DNA of 64,000 nucleotides from Prunus persica (GCF_000346465.2 NC_034009.1:5231269-5295268), one strand, 5' to 3'. Counted from the first letter of the stretch, positions 9,533-21,900 are shown. Translations and numbers: made by a program. The notes: a model not told the origin generated them from the sequence alone.

Positions 9533-11269
9533 AATATACATATCTGAATAATTTTATTTGCTTGTATTTTTTTGTTTAACTTTATTTTAAAGTCTATCTT
9601 CATATTTGAGTTTTATTATAAAATCTTAAACTACAATAAGAAGGCTTAAGATTGAGATAGATTTGGTTGGAATTGAAAATAAAGCAATATTAAGACAAAT
9701 CAATCGATTTCCATATGAATCCATGCATGCATAGAACATTCTTGTTATTCATTGGTCAAGTTTGAAGACCAACCCTAGTCCGGTCATATGCAGGGTGGGG
9801 AGGGAGGGGCAGGTGGGATGATAATTTAATTTACAATAAAATGGACCGGCAATATAGAATTCAGTTGTGATTTGCACAAGTCTATATAAAGGAGAGTTTT
9901 CAATCGTGAAAAGCTGGCTAATTGCTATTTAGGCCAATAGGTTTTGTAATTCCAGGGAGCAATTATTTCCTTTTTATTTCTTGTTTCCTTGTCTTTAATG
10001 TGGGCGATGGAAATTTGGTCTACAAAGAAAGGTGGGTGGTGCAAGTAAATATTTTCTTATTACGTGAAAATGTTTGAAATTCTAGGTTGATTTCTACCTT
10101 AGAGGATGAAGTTTTAGATGCACTTGGAGTTTGCAAGTACCAGGCTATTCACTCCATCGAACACCCTTACAACTGCAACTTTAGATCCCAACTGCGGATT
10201 ATTGATTGAATCAAACGAACCTGTGGAGAAGATCATGCCCAAATAACTCTAAAACAATCTCAAAAGGCACATATATCTGTGCGCAAAAGAGAGAGGACAT
10301 TATTGTATTAATAATTGGCACAAATTAATGTGCTAATTATCTAATTAAAAATACTTGCAAGTGTATGAATTTATTGGAGTATAGATTTTTAAATACGGGA
10401 TCGTTTCCAAGAGGAATTGGAGGTTTATATGTAAGTCTAGTTTGAGTACGTATAGAATACTTATTTAACACAATCACAAAGGTAATATACAAATGGAATA
10501 CTAGGAAAGAGTAAAGAAATGTGAGAGAAATGAAACAAAAACAAGAAACTAAAAGAAAACACAATCAGCATTTTGTATCACTCTTGTATCCCCACTGTAT
10601 TGCCACTTTATCATCACAGTATCACCAGTTTATCTCGTTTTAGGTCAGAGACAAATTTATGAACTTCCTTTGTTTTCTAGCTTTGACCTATGTTCTGTTT
10701 TTTACCTGTAACATAAAGAACCTAACAAGGACCAAATGTCGAAGAATAAATAACAAAGTGAGCAGAATTTAGTGGAAAAAACACTCAAAGTTTTAAAACT
10801 ACGAATACAAAAGGGTGGTCAATCAAAGAAAAATATAATTCTAATGCTTAAATGTAACCGAACTCTAATTTTGACAAGATCAACATAAATGATTATCAAA
10901 GTGTGAAATTAAAATAATAACGAACACTAGTATTTTCGGAATCCACCATAAACAATCCTATTCATGTCCATGGATACTCAATACTCAAGTTATGAACTTT
11001 AGATGCATTGATGAAGATGTTTGCAATCAAGACCGGGTTTAGTGGCTCAAGGCGCATGATTCTCTTTCAAATAAGTAAGGTGCGTGTTTAGTGCTACAAT
11101 ATTCATGCTTCCTATAAAATCAATCTAGGTGTGGTGAGTACTTCGATTTAATCATATGAAAAACCCATTAAGTTTGAAAAGAATATAAACATCACAAGAA
11201 CCCTAATAGCATGACGTTTAGATTAGGTATTCAAGAAACTAATTCACATGGATGATTCTTACTTCATCC
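9533..11269. other. Intergenic DNA, retroelement-like in part
   Basis: No gene seen. The stretch 10310-10450 (TACTTGCAAGTGTATGAATT, then GATCGTTTCCAAGAGGAAT) resembles conserved noncoding segments near LTR-retrotransposon ends, but I cannot define boundaries. The 70 bp at 10643-10712 are an inverted copy, about 80% alike by eye, of 11777-11846 inside the neighbouring hAT element. Confidence 0.35.
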
Positions 11270-12028
11270 TAGGCCTGGGCACGGATCGGTTTGGAACAGT
11301 AGAAGGCTCTTCTGTTAACCAAATCAAAGACTTCAGTAGACCATTTTCTCTTCCGTTAACCAAACTAAAAATTTCGGTAGACTTCGGATCGGTTAACCTA
11401 ATATTCAGTTCGGATTGGCCGGTACACCGATAGTACCGTAATAAAAACATACTAATAAAAATACAATTTATAATACTTTCACATAACATAAAATCTTGAA
11501 AAAATACACCAAATTATCTTTGTAAAATATAAAAATCCAATAATCTAATTCATCCAAGTATGAAATCAAATAACTTAGTCACTATATCATTCAATATGTA
11601 CTCAAGATGTATTAGGAGCCACTTGTGTTTGTTGTTTGAACCTTGGAGTGTTCTTTTTATTGAATTCTCTACATTTATGTAAATAATTTTGACATTTGTT
11701 CCACGCTGTGTTCTTTAGTTTTTCATGCTGAATCCAATCATATAAAGAACATAAAATTTGGATCAACAGTTGGAAAGTTACAGGTAAAAAACGGGACAAA
11801 GGTCGAAACTGAAAAACATAGGAAGTTCATAAATTCCTTTATGACCAAAAAGTGCTACAGTACCCGGATCGGGTTAGGAATTTTGTTTTCATTAACCAAA
11901 CCAAACATTTCGGTACGGATTGGATTGGAATAATTAAAATTAAAAAATAAATATTTAACCAAACCAAACCAAACAGTCGGTACGGTACAGTCAGTACGTG
12001 GATAATTCGAATGAGATGCCCACCCCTA
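11270..12028. mobile_element. Non-autonomous hAT element, 759 bp
   Basis: A perfect 8-bp duplication, CTTCATCC, flanks the element (11262-11269 and 12029-12036). The ends are inverted repeats TAGGCCTGGGCACGG and TAGGGGTGGGCATCT (the right end as reverse complement), the TAGGGNTGGGCA type known from plant hAT elements. CGGTAC and TTAACCAAACCAAA motifs recur near both ends, as expected for transposase-binding repeats. No transposase frame is present. It shares its terminal motif with the 872-bp element at 46030-46901. Confidence 0.8.
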
Positions 12029-12036
12029 CTTCATCC

Positions 12037-13970
12037 ATTAGTTGCTTAGGAAAACATGAAGGTACATATAATCCCAACAATCTCAAAAAGCATGCTTTCA
12101 AGGGTAATCAATCAAAGAAAAATATACATCAATGGTAGATTATTTTAGTGAAGAGGAATTCATCATTTGTTGTCAAGGCTGCCTACTCTATCTTGCCAAC
12201 TCATTCTTCAATATTAAACTCCACCTTTTACCTAAAGTCTTTGGCACATGCTCCACTTGTCTCCACTTTTATCATTTCATTTTGGTATTAATACAAAGAG
12301 AGAGATTCTAATTTATTACCAATATGAAATCAAATCTCTACAATGTAATTAATTTTTACCAAGGTGTGGTAACAATTAGAAGGGGAGATAATACCAAAAG
12401 GGAGGTAAAAGTGACCCAAAACAGACTTTTAGAGTTAGTATTAATGGTGAATCGGTTGGGGAGGTTATACTTCTTCCATGGAGCTAAATTTCAGATATGT
12501 TGTAGTCGACACCCATTGGAACAAGTTTCATGAAGAACTTTACCACATACGAGCACCGCAACATGGTGATCCAAAGTCAATAAGTTGACCTACGAAAATG
12601 AGCAAAAATAGAATTTATATTAAATAATGCACTTTTAGCTCATATTTCTTCCAACTAAGGTAAAACTTATAAAAACGAAAAAAAGAAGTATAAAGCTATA
12701 CATTTTCAAGAACTAATTCAAAACATTGGGTGAATAACATGAATCATGTATAATAATGAACCAATGGATATATATTCCCCTTGGATAGTACTCTTGTCCT
12801 AAAACTTGCACTGCACAACCACATGAATGCAACAAAATCAAAAGACCTTAAGTACTTGATTATGGTGTAGATAGAATTAACATAGTGAATTTAGTAAGCA
12901 AGAATATTAGGTCTCGTTTGGTGGGCTGGACTAGATCAGACTTCTCCAATTAAAATGTACTAAAGTCCTATTTGTCGTTTGGTGGGTCTAAATGTACCTT
13001 GGGACTGGTTGGGCCTCATATTTCGATCGGATACCAATCTAGCGAATGAGTGAACAATAGCACATTTGGAGAGTAGTCACGTTTTATAGAACCATTTATG
13101 CTTGCAATTATTCAACTTTTAGAGTGACATGTATTATAAAAACAATACACAACTCTTTCGCCTGATATATAACACAGAATTCATACAAATCATTCATAAA
13201 TGTTCTAATAAGTTAAAGAGAAAGAATACACAGCCAAAAATAAACTAGGTTAAAATCCTTGACAGAATGTCTTACCTCTTAGTCTTAGACTCTTAGGCAT
13301 GCTTCTTCATGTACTATATGCATTATGTTTGTCAATTTGCAAACTATGTAACACATATAACTTCCTGATTCAAAAGTCCAGAAAAACCAAATCAACAAGT
13401 AAAAAAATACCCTTGCAACATGAAGGGAAGCTATCACATAAGATTATATCTAATATTCCAATTTGGACCAAGAAAGAATCTTAATTCAAGGCATGAGATT
13501 CAAAATACAATTGAAAATAATAACAATTATATAATTATATGGAATTGAGAATAAAAAATTGAACTGCTTGTTTCAGCCCCAAAGAGGTTGGTGCATGCGT
13601 TATTTTTACTAGAATCTGATTGACAATATTGTCGGCCTGCAAGTTTCCTCACGCAAGTGCCTTTCGACAAGTGCCAAGAATGAATTGAAGTTTTTTTTGT
13701 CGCTGTCTCTCTAGATGAGAACTCCATATCCCTTTGAGTGGTAACTTCCAAGAACACTTAACCTTTTTGTTCTTTTGCCCCTTCCGCCTTTTCTTTTACT
13801 TTTTCCCGCAACCTTTCACTTCTTCTTACCCTGTCGATCTTTCCTGTTAGTAATAAAGCACAAAAAAACAAAGCTTCATATTCTCCCTACTTACTTTTTC
13901 TTGTTTTACCTACACCGCTTTTTTATTTTGTGTCTATCTATACAAATTTTTAGTGCTCTTTCCTGCAACT
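12037..13970. other. Intergenic stretch without recognised genes
   Basis: Short frames only. GTCTCGTTTGGTGGGCTGG near 12912 followed by TCGTTTGGTGGG near 12975 looks like a repeated transposon end, but I cannot delimit an element. Confidence 0.4.
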
Positions 13971-13979
13971 TTTTTCGAT

Positions 13980-14377
13980 TGAAGACGACGCAACATAACT
14001 TGTTATCCATTTGGAAGACAATCTTGAATTCACTGATATGTGTAATGGGGTCCCCCTTATTGGGATCCTTATTATCGCTGATAAGCCTTTGAACAGAGGA
14101 GCAGTGAGAGGGATTTTAAAGAAATCTTGGGACAAAAATTTCAATTGTTAAGCACAACCTTCTGGCAATCACTGTGACAGATGAAACCATGGCAAATCGA
14201 ATCCTTCAAGGCGGTCCTTGGGCAATCATGAGCAACTCTTTGAGTGTTCATAGTTGGACACAAGGTTTGGCCATTGAAGATGTCAATCCTTATGTTATTA
14301 CGTTTTGGGTACTAGTCAGTGAGTTGCCTTTGGAAAAAATATGTGAGGCAAGTGCCAGAAAAATTGGGGGTACTCTG
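13980..14377 (+). pseudogene. LINE ORF1 remnant (DUF4283 region)
   Basis: With frame changes, the plus strand reads LEFTDMCNGVPLIG, ADKPLNRGAVRGILKKSW, then DETMANRILQGGPWAIMSNS and NPYVITFWVLVSELPLEKI. This is the DUF4283 domain found near the N-terminus of plant L1-type LINE ORF1, including its hallmark GPWxxx and FWVxVxxLPxE motifs. A stop lies in the early part and the frame shifts near 14160. It ends abruptly at the LTR of the copia fragment at 14378; the zinc-knuckle part that should follow is missing. Confidence 0.75.
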
Positions 14378-14454
14378 TGTTGAGATTTCAATAACAGAGC
14401 TTAGTTTTGGGGAAGAAGAAAAATAGGAAACGTTGAGAGAAGAATAGAGTCGTT

Positions 14455-14495
<41 letters not shown>

Positions 14496-14712
14496 TATTG
14501 AGCACCAATCATTGCAATGCACTCTCTCACTGATTCATTCCAACGGAAAGATCCTATTACAAGGAAAAGGAATGAAATCCAGCCTTACAATAGTGTCAGC
14601 AATATGAGCTAGACACTTGGAACAAAACTAAGACATATGAGTCGTACAATACATGACTGAATCTAAGCCCTACACTTGTCTAGCTAAAGATTAAACCTGT
14701 AAAGAATTTACA
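14378..14712 (-). repeat. Copia 3' LTR (minus orientation)
   Basis: On the minus strand this 335-bp segment starts TGTAAATTCTTTAC just after the purine-rich tract TAGAAGGGAAAG (a polypurine-tract candidate) and ends TCTCAACA. The TG...CA ends and the position right behind the RNase H stop codon are as expected for a 3' LTR. The stop codon itself overlaps the first bases of the LTR. It contains a (GA)n run at 14457-14490. The 5' LTR is absent. Confidence 0.65.
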
Positions 14713-15205
14713 TTTTAACTTTCCCTTCTAAATTGTTAACTGGTTTAACCCCTAGCAGTCCTCTCAAATAGTTGAATCGATCCTTTGGTAGTGCTTTTGT
14801 GAATATATCAGCTATCTGCTTCTCTGACTTCTTGTATCTCAAGTCTATAACTCCTCCTTGCAAAGCTTCACGAATGAAATGATACCTGCGATTGATGTGC
14901 TTTGTCTTTTGATGAAACACATGATTTTTGGTCATTGCAATGGCATAGGTATTGTCTACCATCAGTGGAGTTGCCTCTGTCTGTAACTCTCCAAAATCCT
15001 CAAGCACAAACCTCAACCATATAGCCTGAGTAGTTGCTTCACTTGCACCAACATATTCTGCTTCTGCTGTGGAAATAGCTACACTATGCTGCTTGACGGA
15101 TGCCCAAGAAACACACCACTGCCAAAAGAGAAAGCATAGCCAGAGGTGCATTTCATGTCATCTTGGCTTCCACTCCAATCACTATCACAATATCCTATTA
15201 ATGAG
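14708..15205 (-). pseudogene. Ty1/copia RNase H fragment
   Basis: The minus strand encodes the end of a copia polyprotein: GYCDSDWSGSQDDMKCTSGY, then KQHSVAISTAEAEYVGASEA, IWLRFVLEDFG, DNTYAIAMTKNHVFHQKTKH and QIADIFTKALPKDRF. These are the D-SDWAG, K(K/S)Q-STAEAEY and ADxxTK blocks of the RNase H domain. One base is missing between FGSGVF and SWASVKQ (near 15115), so the frame is broken. Integrase and reverse transcriptase are absent. The fragment is cut at about 15205, where LINE sequence of the opposite strand starts without a gap. Confidence 0.85.
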
Positions 15206-17426
15206 TTTTTATGGTAACATGAGAAAGATGATGGCCTTCCATTCAGTCATAATCGTCATTGTAATATGCTGGAGTTTTTGAATGCAAATTCTCTTACTGA
15301 TTTGGGTTTTCAAAGACCCAAGTACACATGGAGATGCTTTCGAAATAATGTAGTCCATATCCAAGAAAGGCTTGACCGGGGTGAATGACAATTGGTTACA
15401 ACTTTGGCCAGAGGCACAGTTTTACGTGGGCGTCACATTGGATTTGACCATTGCCCTCTCAGGGAAAGAAATTCTGATTAAGGGTGTAGCCTCGGCAATA
15501 CCTGCCTACCCAATGACATGCTTTAAACTACCTTCTACTCTATGTTATGAGATTGGCATGATCATGGCTAATTTCTGGTGAGGCTCCTCCTACTCTGGGG
15601 ATAAAATTCATTGGAGAAATTAGACTAACCTTGGGCAACCAAAGTCTTGTGGCGGCTTGGGATTCCGAGACATGGACGATTTTAATAAAGCACTCTTAGC
15701 TAAGCAATGTTGGCGAATTCTTGCGAACCCCACTGCACTTTGGGTTAGAGTTCTTAAAAATCTTTATTATCCCCCCATTGTGGTTTCATGGAGGCTGGAA
15801 AAAGTGGCAGGGCTTCCTGGGCTTGGAATAGCCTTTTGGTAGGGTGTGAGATTCTTATCAAAGGAGCAAGATGGCAAGTCATGAATGGCAATGCCATTAA
15901 TATATGGTCTGATACTTGGCTACCTCAACATGACCCTGGGTATCTTAGGGCCTCTTGTCCTGTGCCCCTACATGCTCCAACTGTTGTTGACTGTTGTTGC
16001 TGAGCTGATGGATAAAGATCATCATACTTGGGACCTTTCTCAAATCAGAGCGTTTATTTCTTCGCTGGATGCCCAAGCAATCATGGCAATTCCTATCAGC
16101 AATTCGGCTCTCCCTGACAGACTTATTTGGCCACATACTATGAATGGGAGATACTCAGTTAAATCTGGATATTACTACCTCATGAAGCATAAAAAGAATC
16201 AGGTTGTGATGAAGGCAAGCTCTTCTCATGTGATTGATTCTAATGTCTGGTTTCGTATTTGGAATTGCCAACACTCCCTAAAATAAAAATTCTCCTATGG
16301 CGTTCTGTCAATGGTTTCCTTCCCACTTTTGAGATCTTTTTCAAACGCAAGCTTTGCCAATCTCCCATTTGCCCTTTTTGCAAGGAACAACCTGAATCCA
16401 TTGAGCATACACTCTTCCTTTGCCCTTGGGCTGCCAAAGTGTGGTTTGCTAGTTGTATTGCTTACAGACCTCTGCCTCAAGCTTTCACTTCGTTGGATAG
16501 CTGGAATCTTGATCTTTGGTTGTGTGAGACTTTTAATTTGGAGGAGAAAGGATGGATTATTACTCACTTTGCCTTTACTAGCTGGGCTATTTGGAAAACT
16601 CGTTGTACAATGGTGTATGACAATTCAAATTCCTGCCCACCATCGCCAGAACTCACTGCCTCCTTGGCGGATAGAAGTGTTGTGGAATTTCTCTCACTTG
16701 TGAGCTCGAAAGAAAATAGAAACCATTTCAATAATACACCTGTGATCAGTCATCAGTGGGTCAATCCTCCAGTGGGGACTGTCAAAATAAACTGTGATGC
16801 TGCTTGGGATAAAGTTACGAATGCAGCCTTTGATGGAGTTGTGATAAGGGATCATACTGGTATTTTGCTCGATGGCATTGCACATTGTTTCCAGTCATTA
16901 TCAGTTGTGCAAGCGGAATGTCATGCGATCCGGAGTGGATTGGAGCTGGCACATGTACGAGGTTTCACTAATGTTATTGTGGAAACTGATTCCAAGGTTG
17001 GTTTTACTGCTGTCCAGGAAGATATTTCTGTCTCAAATTGGACTCTTTGCCCTATTCTCTATGACATTAGAATGCTAAAAGCTTCATTCTCTTCTCTCCG
17101 GTGGGCATGGACTCCTCGAGACGCGAACCATGCAGCTGACTGGGGTTGTGTGCTGAGGCTTGGGTCATTCCACCTCCAACTGCCCTGGTCTACATACTTT
17201 CACGGGATGGATTACCTTGCCCACCGAAGTAGACGGTTTTCTAAGTTTTCTCTTTCAGTTTTTTTTTTCCGTTTGTTTTGTTTTCTAAGTTCTCTCTTTC
17301 AGTTTTTGGAACTGACCTCTCTGGTTGGTCTTTTTGGTTTGTAGCCTTTCACAGTTTTGTTGTACTTCTATAAAGTACTCCTTTTACCAAATAAAAAATA
17401 TAAATACATAAAAAATTGAAAAAAAA
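15206..17426 (+). pseudogene. LINE ORF2 remnant: endonuclease end, RT end, zf-RVT, RNase H and A-rich tail
   Basis: The plus strand continues a non-LTR element. FYGNMRK and LEFLNANSLTDLGF with PKYTWRCFRNN are endonuclease motifs (15206-15400). The frame then jumps at about 15455 to GKEILIKGVASAIPAYPMTC and [19 protein letters not shown], the segment just after reverse transcriptase, so the catalytic FADD-type core is deleted. From 16259 to 17344 a 361-codon open frame covers the zinc-binding domain (CPFCKEQPESIEHTLFLCP) and RNase H (INCDAAWD, VQAECHAIRSGLELA, VETDSK, DANHAAD). The 3' end has TTGTACTTCTATAAAGTACT and an A-rich tail near 17393-17426. It cannot encode an active element. Confidence 0.85.
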
Positions 17427-18085
17427 CTATGTCGGCATTCGTATTAGAATTTACAACAAATATCCATGAAACAAAATTAGTTAATGCCCAATCATATGAA
17501 CATGTGAAATTGCTCTATGCGATATTAGTTATTATTCACATTCAACACTTGGTAGTTTATGGATGCAATATTACTAGAAGAAATTTTTTTTGAGAGACAC
17601 TCGTGTCGGAAACATGTTGTCAAGTGATTTAAAGGATAGAGAGAACAAGAGAGAACTTGGGAAATCCATGGTGTATCGTTTCCTTCTCATTAAACTCCTT
17701 TATATAGGATTATGATATTTTACATGATTTATAACACTTTACATTTTTTATTTTTTATTCATTTTTAAACTTGTCCTTGTCTTTTGTTTTTTTTGGTCGA
17801 GGTGGAGAATTTTTATTAGGCAATGTAATCTTATTTCGTTTTTATCTTTTACTTGTTGTTTTCATGCCCTTATCCCTGCTTTATCAGGCCCAAAAGATCC
17901 TAGCAAATGAACCCATAGCCATGCCCAAAAGAACTTCAACCCGGCCCAAAATACTGTGACCCACTTTTGCCAGCTCCGCAAGCATGAAAGGCCTCTTTGC
18001 CTGTCTGGCAAAATTTCTGTTTCTTTCCATCTCCTGATCAAAATCAAACACATCTTCCGAAGCTGCTCGGAGAACTTCGATGGTG
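17427..18085. other. Intergenic DNA upstream of TT9
   Basis: No gene recognised. The last 300 bp carry antisense open frames of 80 and 104 codons without a known domain; the region is more likely the TT9 promoter and leader. Confidence 0.45.
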
Positions 18086-18092
18086 TATATAG
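18086..18092 (+). promoter_or_regulatory. Candidate TATA box of TT9
   Basis: TATATAG on the plus strand, 94 bp upstream of the TT9 start codon. It would give a short leader of about 60-65 nt. Motif and position only. Confidence 0.4.
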
Positions 18093-18179
18093 CGCTGCCT
18101 TTCGCGGTCGATCTTCGAAATCCCAATCGGAATGAATTCCAATAGTGTGCTCTAATCCGAACGATTCGGAAAACAAATC

Positions 18180-18884
18180 ATGTGGTTTTCGTTTTGGAAG
18201 CCCAGGGATCGGTTCTCCTTAGACGAGCTCAGGTTTGTGTACCCCATATTGAATTCAAGCTCAATTTAGCTCCAATTTTGTATTTTTCGTTGGTTTTCTT
18301 ATAATTAAGTTGGTGTTAATGCTTAACTAGGGTAATTACAGGCTACTGCGTGGTCACTTTGATGAATTTGATTATATTGTGACTGAAATTTTTACATTTT
18401 AGATTATAATTTGGACTTGCAGAGTTAATTTGTATGTAGAAGTCTAAGCATGGTACAAAGACGATTCTTTTTGTTTTTATGTTCATTGTTCTGTTTGATT
18501 TCTGAGAAAGTGGTGGGAAAGATAGGGAAATAGAAATTAGCTAGTTTAGCATTCCTAGAAGTAAAATTAGTGTGAAGGGTAAAGAACTTAAGTGGATACA
18601 AGTTCTGTATGCTAAAATAAGTAAAGAACTTTCTGTTGCCGGTGACAACATTGTTTGTTCTGTAGCTTTTAATAGAGGATGCTATTGTCTGAGGGAAATT
18701 TAGATGCCAAATATTCGAACTGAGAAGTAGGAAGCCAGCTTGACATAAGTAAAAAGAGTGTTAGAGACTGTACCTTTGGACTGTGAGTGATAGAGGATGC
18801 AGAAAGGGGTTTCAATCAAGGTTGTGGAATCATGTTGTGTACATGAAGGGCCAACGGGGGTTTGAATCCCCATGGCACCTTGGT

Positions 18885-18916
<32 letters not shown>

Positions 18917-21900
18917 CCCCCTCCTTGTAGTTTAGACTATCGCTTGTATTTAAAAAAAAAAAAAATGTTGTGTACATGAAGGGGAAGCTGGACCGGCTTG
19001 AATGTTCTGTGGAAAAAAATTTGAATTTTGGAGAACACGCAATTTTAACCACTTGGGTCTCTGCTGTTGTTGTAAAGATAATAAGGTGGTAAGCTAGTTG
19101 AAATGCAAGTCATACATGTTATAAGTTTTAAAGAGCCACAAAGAAGCCTGCTGCTTGCTCTAGGACTAGCATGGTGAAGGTTTATCTTGATTGGGAGGAG
19201 TTCATGACGATTTACAAAAGGCGTACAATTAACTGGCTAGAGCTTGAAATAAATAAGGGTGGAAAAGCATTTCATCTTTTGTCAAATAAAAAACTAGAGA
19301 GAAAAGGAACAAGGGTTTAATATTCTCCTTTAGAAGATTACTTCTTATTACCTGTTGGATGATTTGTCGTCACTGGCAAAGCAACTTGAGGACCAGGAGG
19401 TGCTCAGGCCAACCTCACAATGTGGTCCATTTTCAAACCCTTAACTTTTTAGGTCTCTTTAATAATCATTCCTTCAAAAATAAAATAAAACCGAAATTGT
19501 TTAGCTATGATCATAATTTCAGTGTTTATCGGACAAATGACATCCTTTAAATGAGATCATTTTTATTAGCATTCACTCAAATGGGGTCCTTAAATGAGCC
19601 ATTTTTCTGAGCCACATGGATGAATAATGTCGTTAAATGGGTATCTCAATGGTCCATGTGTGATCCCATGGCTGAGAAACAAGACTAATTGTATATATAC
19701 AACACATAGTGGTGGAGTTAGATAAGACAAGGTACAGACATGCTGGATCTTGAAAAAATTAGAATACTCTGTGGTAGGAATATACCCCTAGAAAAGGATA
19801 TGCTATATAACTATTAAACCTTAGCTGTATTATCGAAAACTCCTCTTCGTAATTATAAGAATCCCTTTGTATCTATCTGGTTACAATACTTGTGCTTTTC
19901 TAATACATTGATGGTACCTAACATCCGATTCTGAAGATGCCTTTTTTTGATCTCTTATAAAAAACAAAGAACCTTTTTTTAGTCACAGTTTTTCCAATCC
20001 TGAAGTTCTATTGGTGCATAATTTCTTTCTTTGTCATTCAGGAGCATTGGTTCATTAGAGGACTGGTGGTGTTTTGGACCTTGATTTAAACACATGTTAT
20101 GTGATGTTTTGGCATTAAATATTTGTCATAGATATGTTTGTTAATCAACATTTGTCTTACTGGAGTAGGTATTTAACTGACCAGCTGGTAAAAGTTCAGA
20201 TTGTGAATGAAGTGAACAAGGTAATTGGAGTCAATCTTCTTCCTCTTTCAGCTGAATTCTGTTATTGAAATTGTTTTCTCAATGTACCAACATTTAGTCT
20301 GTTATAAAGGATTTCGTTATTGAAGCGCTGAGATCAATTGCGGAGTTGATAACATATGGGGACCAGCATGACTCGACCTTTTTCGAGTAAGACTTCTCAA
20401 TACTTAGTGTTGTTTGATGTATGTTTTACTGGTACTTTTTTCACATTGTCCTCTGAATTTTCCAGATTTTTCATGGAGAAGCAAGTCATGGGAGAGTTTG
20501 TACGAATATTGAAGGTTAGCAGAACTGTGAGTGTTTCACTTCAGTTGCTGCAAACAATCAGCATTATGATCCAGAACCTAAAAAATGAACATGCCATATG
20601 TAAGTTGTTTCTGAAGAAAGATACTAATAAATTTGCAGTTGCACTAGCTACTCCAGTTGGTTATAACCATGTTGATGGATTTGGTGGTGTGACCAATTAA
20701 TTTTTTTTTGCAGACTACATGTTCAGTAATGAACATATGAACTACTTGATAACTTATTCGTTTGATTTCCAAAATGAAGAACTACTGTCATACTACATAT
20801 CCTTCTTAAGGTTTGTTTTTGGTTTCTTTGTTGTCCTTATGATAATTGATGATCACCCTATATACAAGTTCTCTGCAACTAGTACTTTTTCTGACATGTT
20901 TGGTTGCTATGTTTGTGTGGTATGGGCTGTGAAGAGCAATAAGTGGAAAGCTAGACAGGAATACAATTTCTTTGCTTGTAAAGACTCACAATGTAAGTAA
21001 TATTTTTTTTTTCTTCTCTTTTATTGTGTTTATGGCACTTACAATTATCTTTCAAATGGAAGTCACTTTAAACTTTTTATGTATGTGGTTTCGTAGCTAG
21101 TGATTACGTGAATGCGGTTGCATGGAATATCTAAGGAAGATTGCTAGATCCTATTCCAATTTCTGTATCACTAGGCTCCAAGATTGACATTTTAACTCCT
21201 TAAAAATAGCCTCCAGTTTTACAAAATACGTTCAGGCAGACACAGTATGAGGAATTGAGGATTATGATTTACTTGTCCTGCCTTAAATTTTGCACATTGC
21301 TTGCCTATCACCTATAACTTCTAAATTTTGTATGTAAAGGCTTCATTGATTAGTTAATCTCTTTAATTGCTAATTTTCCTGCATATCTCTCTTTTTCTTT
21401 CTGCATCTAGGATGAAGTGGTTTCATTTCCCCTCTATGTTGAGGCAATACATTTTGCCTTCCATGAGGAGAGCATGGTCCGCACTGCCATACGGGCTTTG
21501 ACGCTTAATGTTTATCATGGTGAGTTTCGTCTCTGCTTAATAAACTTAAGACACACACAACTAAAAAGTGTTACCCTGTTCACTGCAACTTATTTGATAC
21601 GTAACGGTTTGTTCTGATTTTCAGTTGGAGATGAGTCTGTCAATAGATATGTCACCAGTGCCCCTCATGCAGATTATTTTTCAAACCTAGTTACATTTTT
21701 CCGAAAGCAGTGCATCAATCTAAATGCATTGGTTTCTGACACTATGAAGTAAGAGTGATAGCATCATTCTAATTTTACCATAGCAGGCTCCATTCATTTT
21801 CCTAAAAAGTTTTCATTTGAATTTTGAGACAGAAATCTGGGTGCTGAATCTACAGAGACAACCACATTAATTTCTGCCGCTGTTGATGAGATTGAGGACA

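Noticed and set aside
13775..14092. 105-codon plus-strand frame
   Set aside because: Phe/Leu-rich and low in complexity; it runs out of T-rich intergenic DNA into the LINE ORF1 region in a frame different from the DUF4283 reading.
15945..16567. Antisense frames of 63-90 codons within the LINE
   Set aside because: They mirror the clearly coding plus-strand zf-RVT/RNase H frame and have no domain of their own.
20719..21000. 93-codon frame as a separate gene
   Set aside because: It is TT9 exon 5 read through intron 5 into the wrong frame of exon 6; splice signals and protein conservation support the spliced reading.
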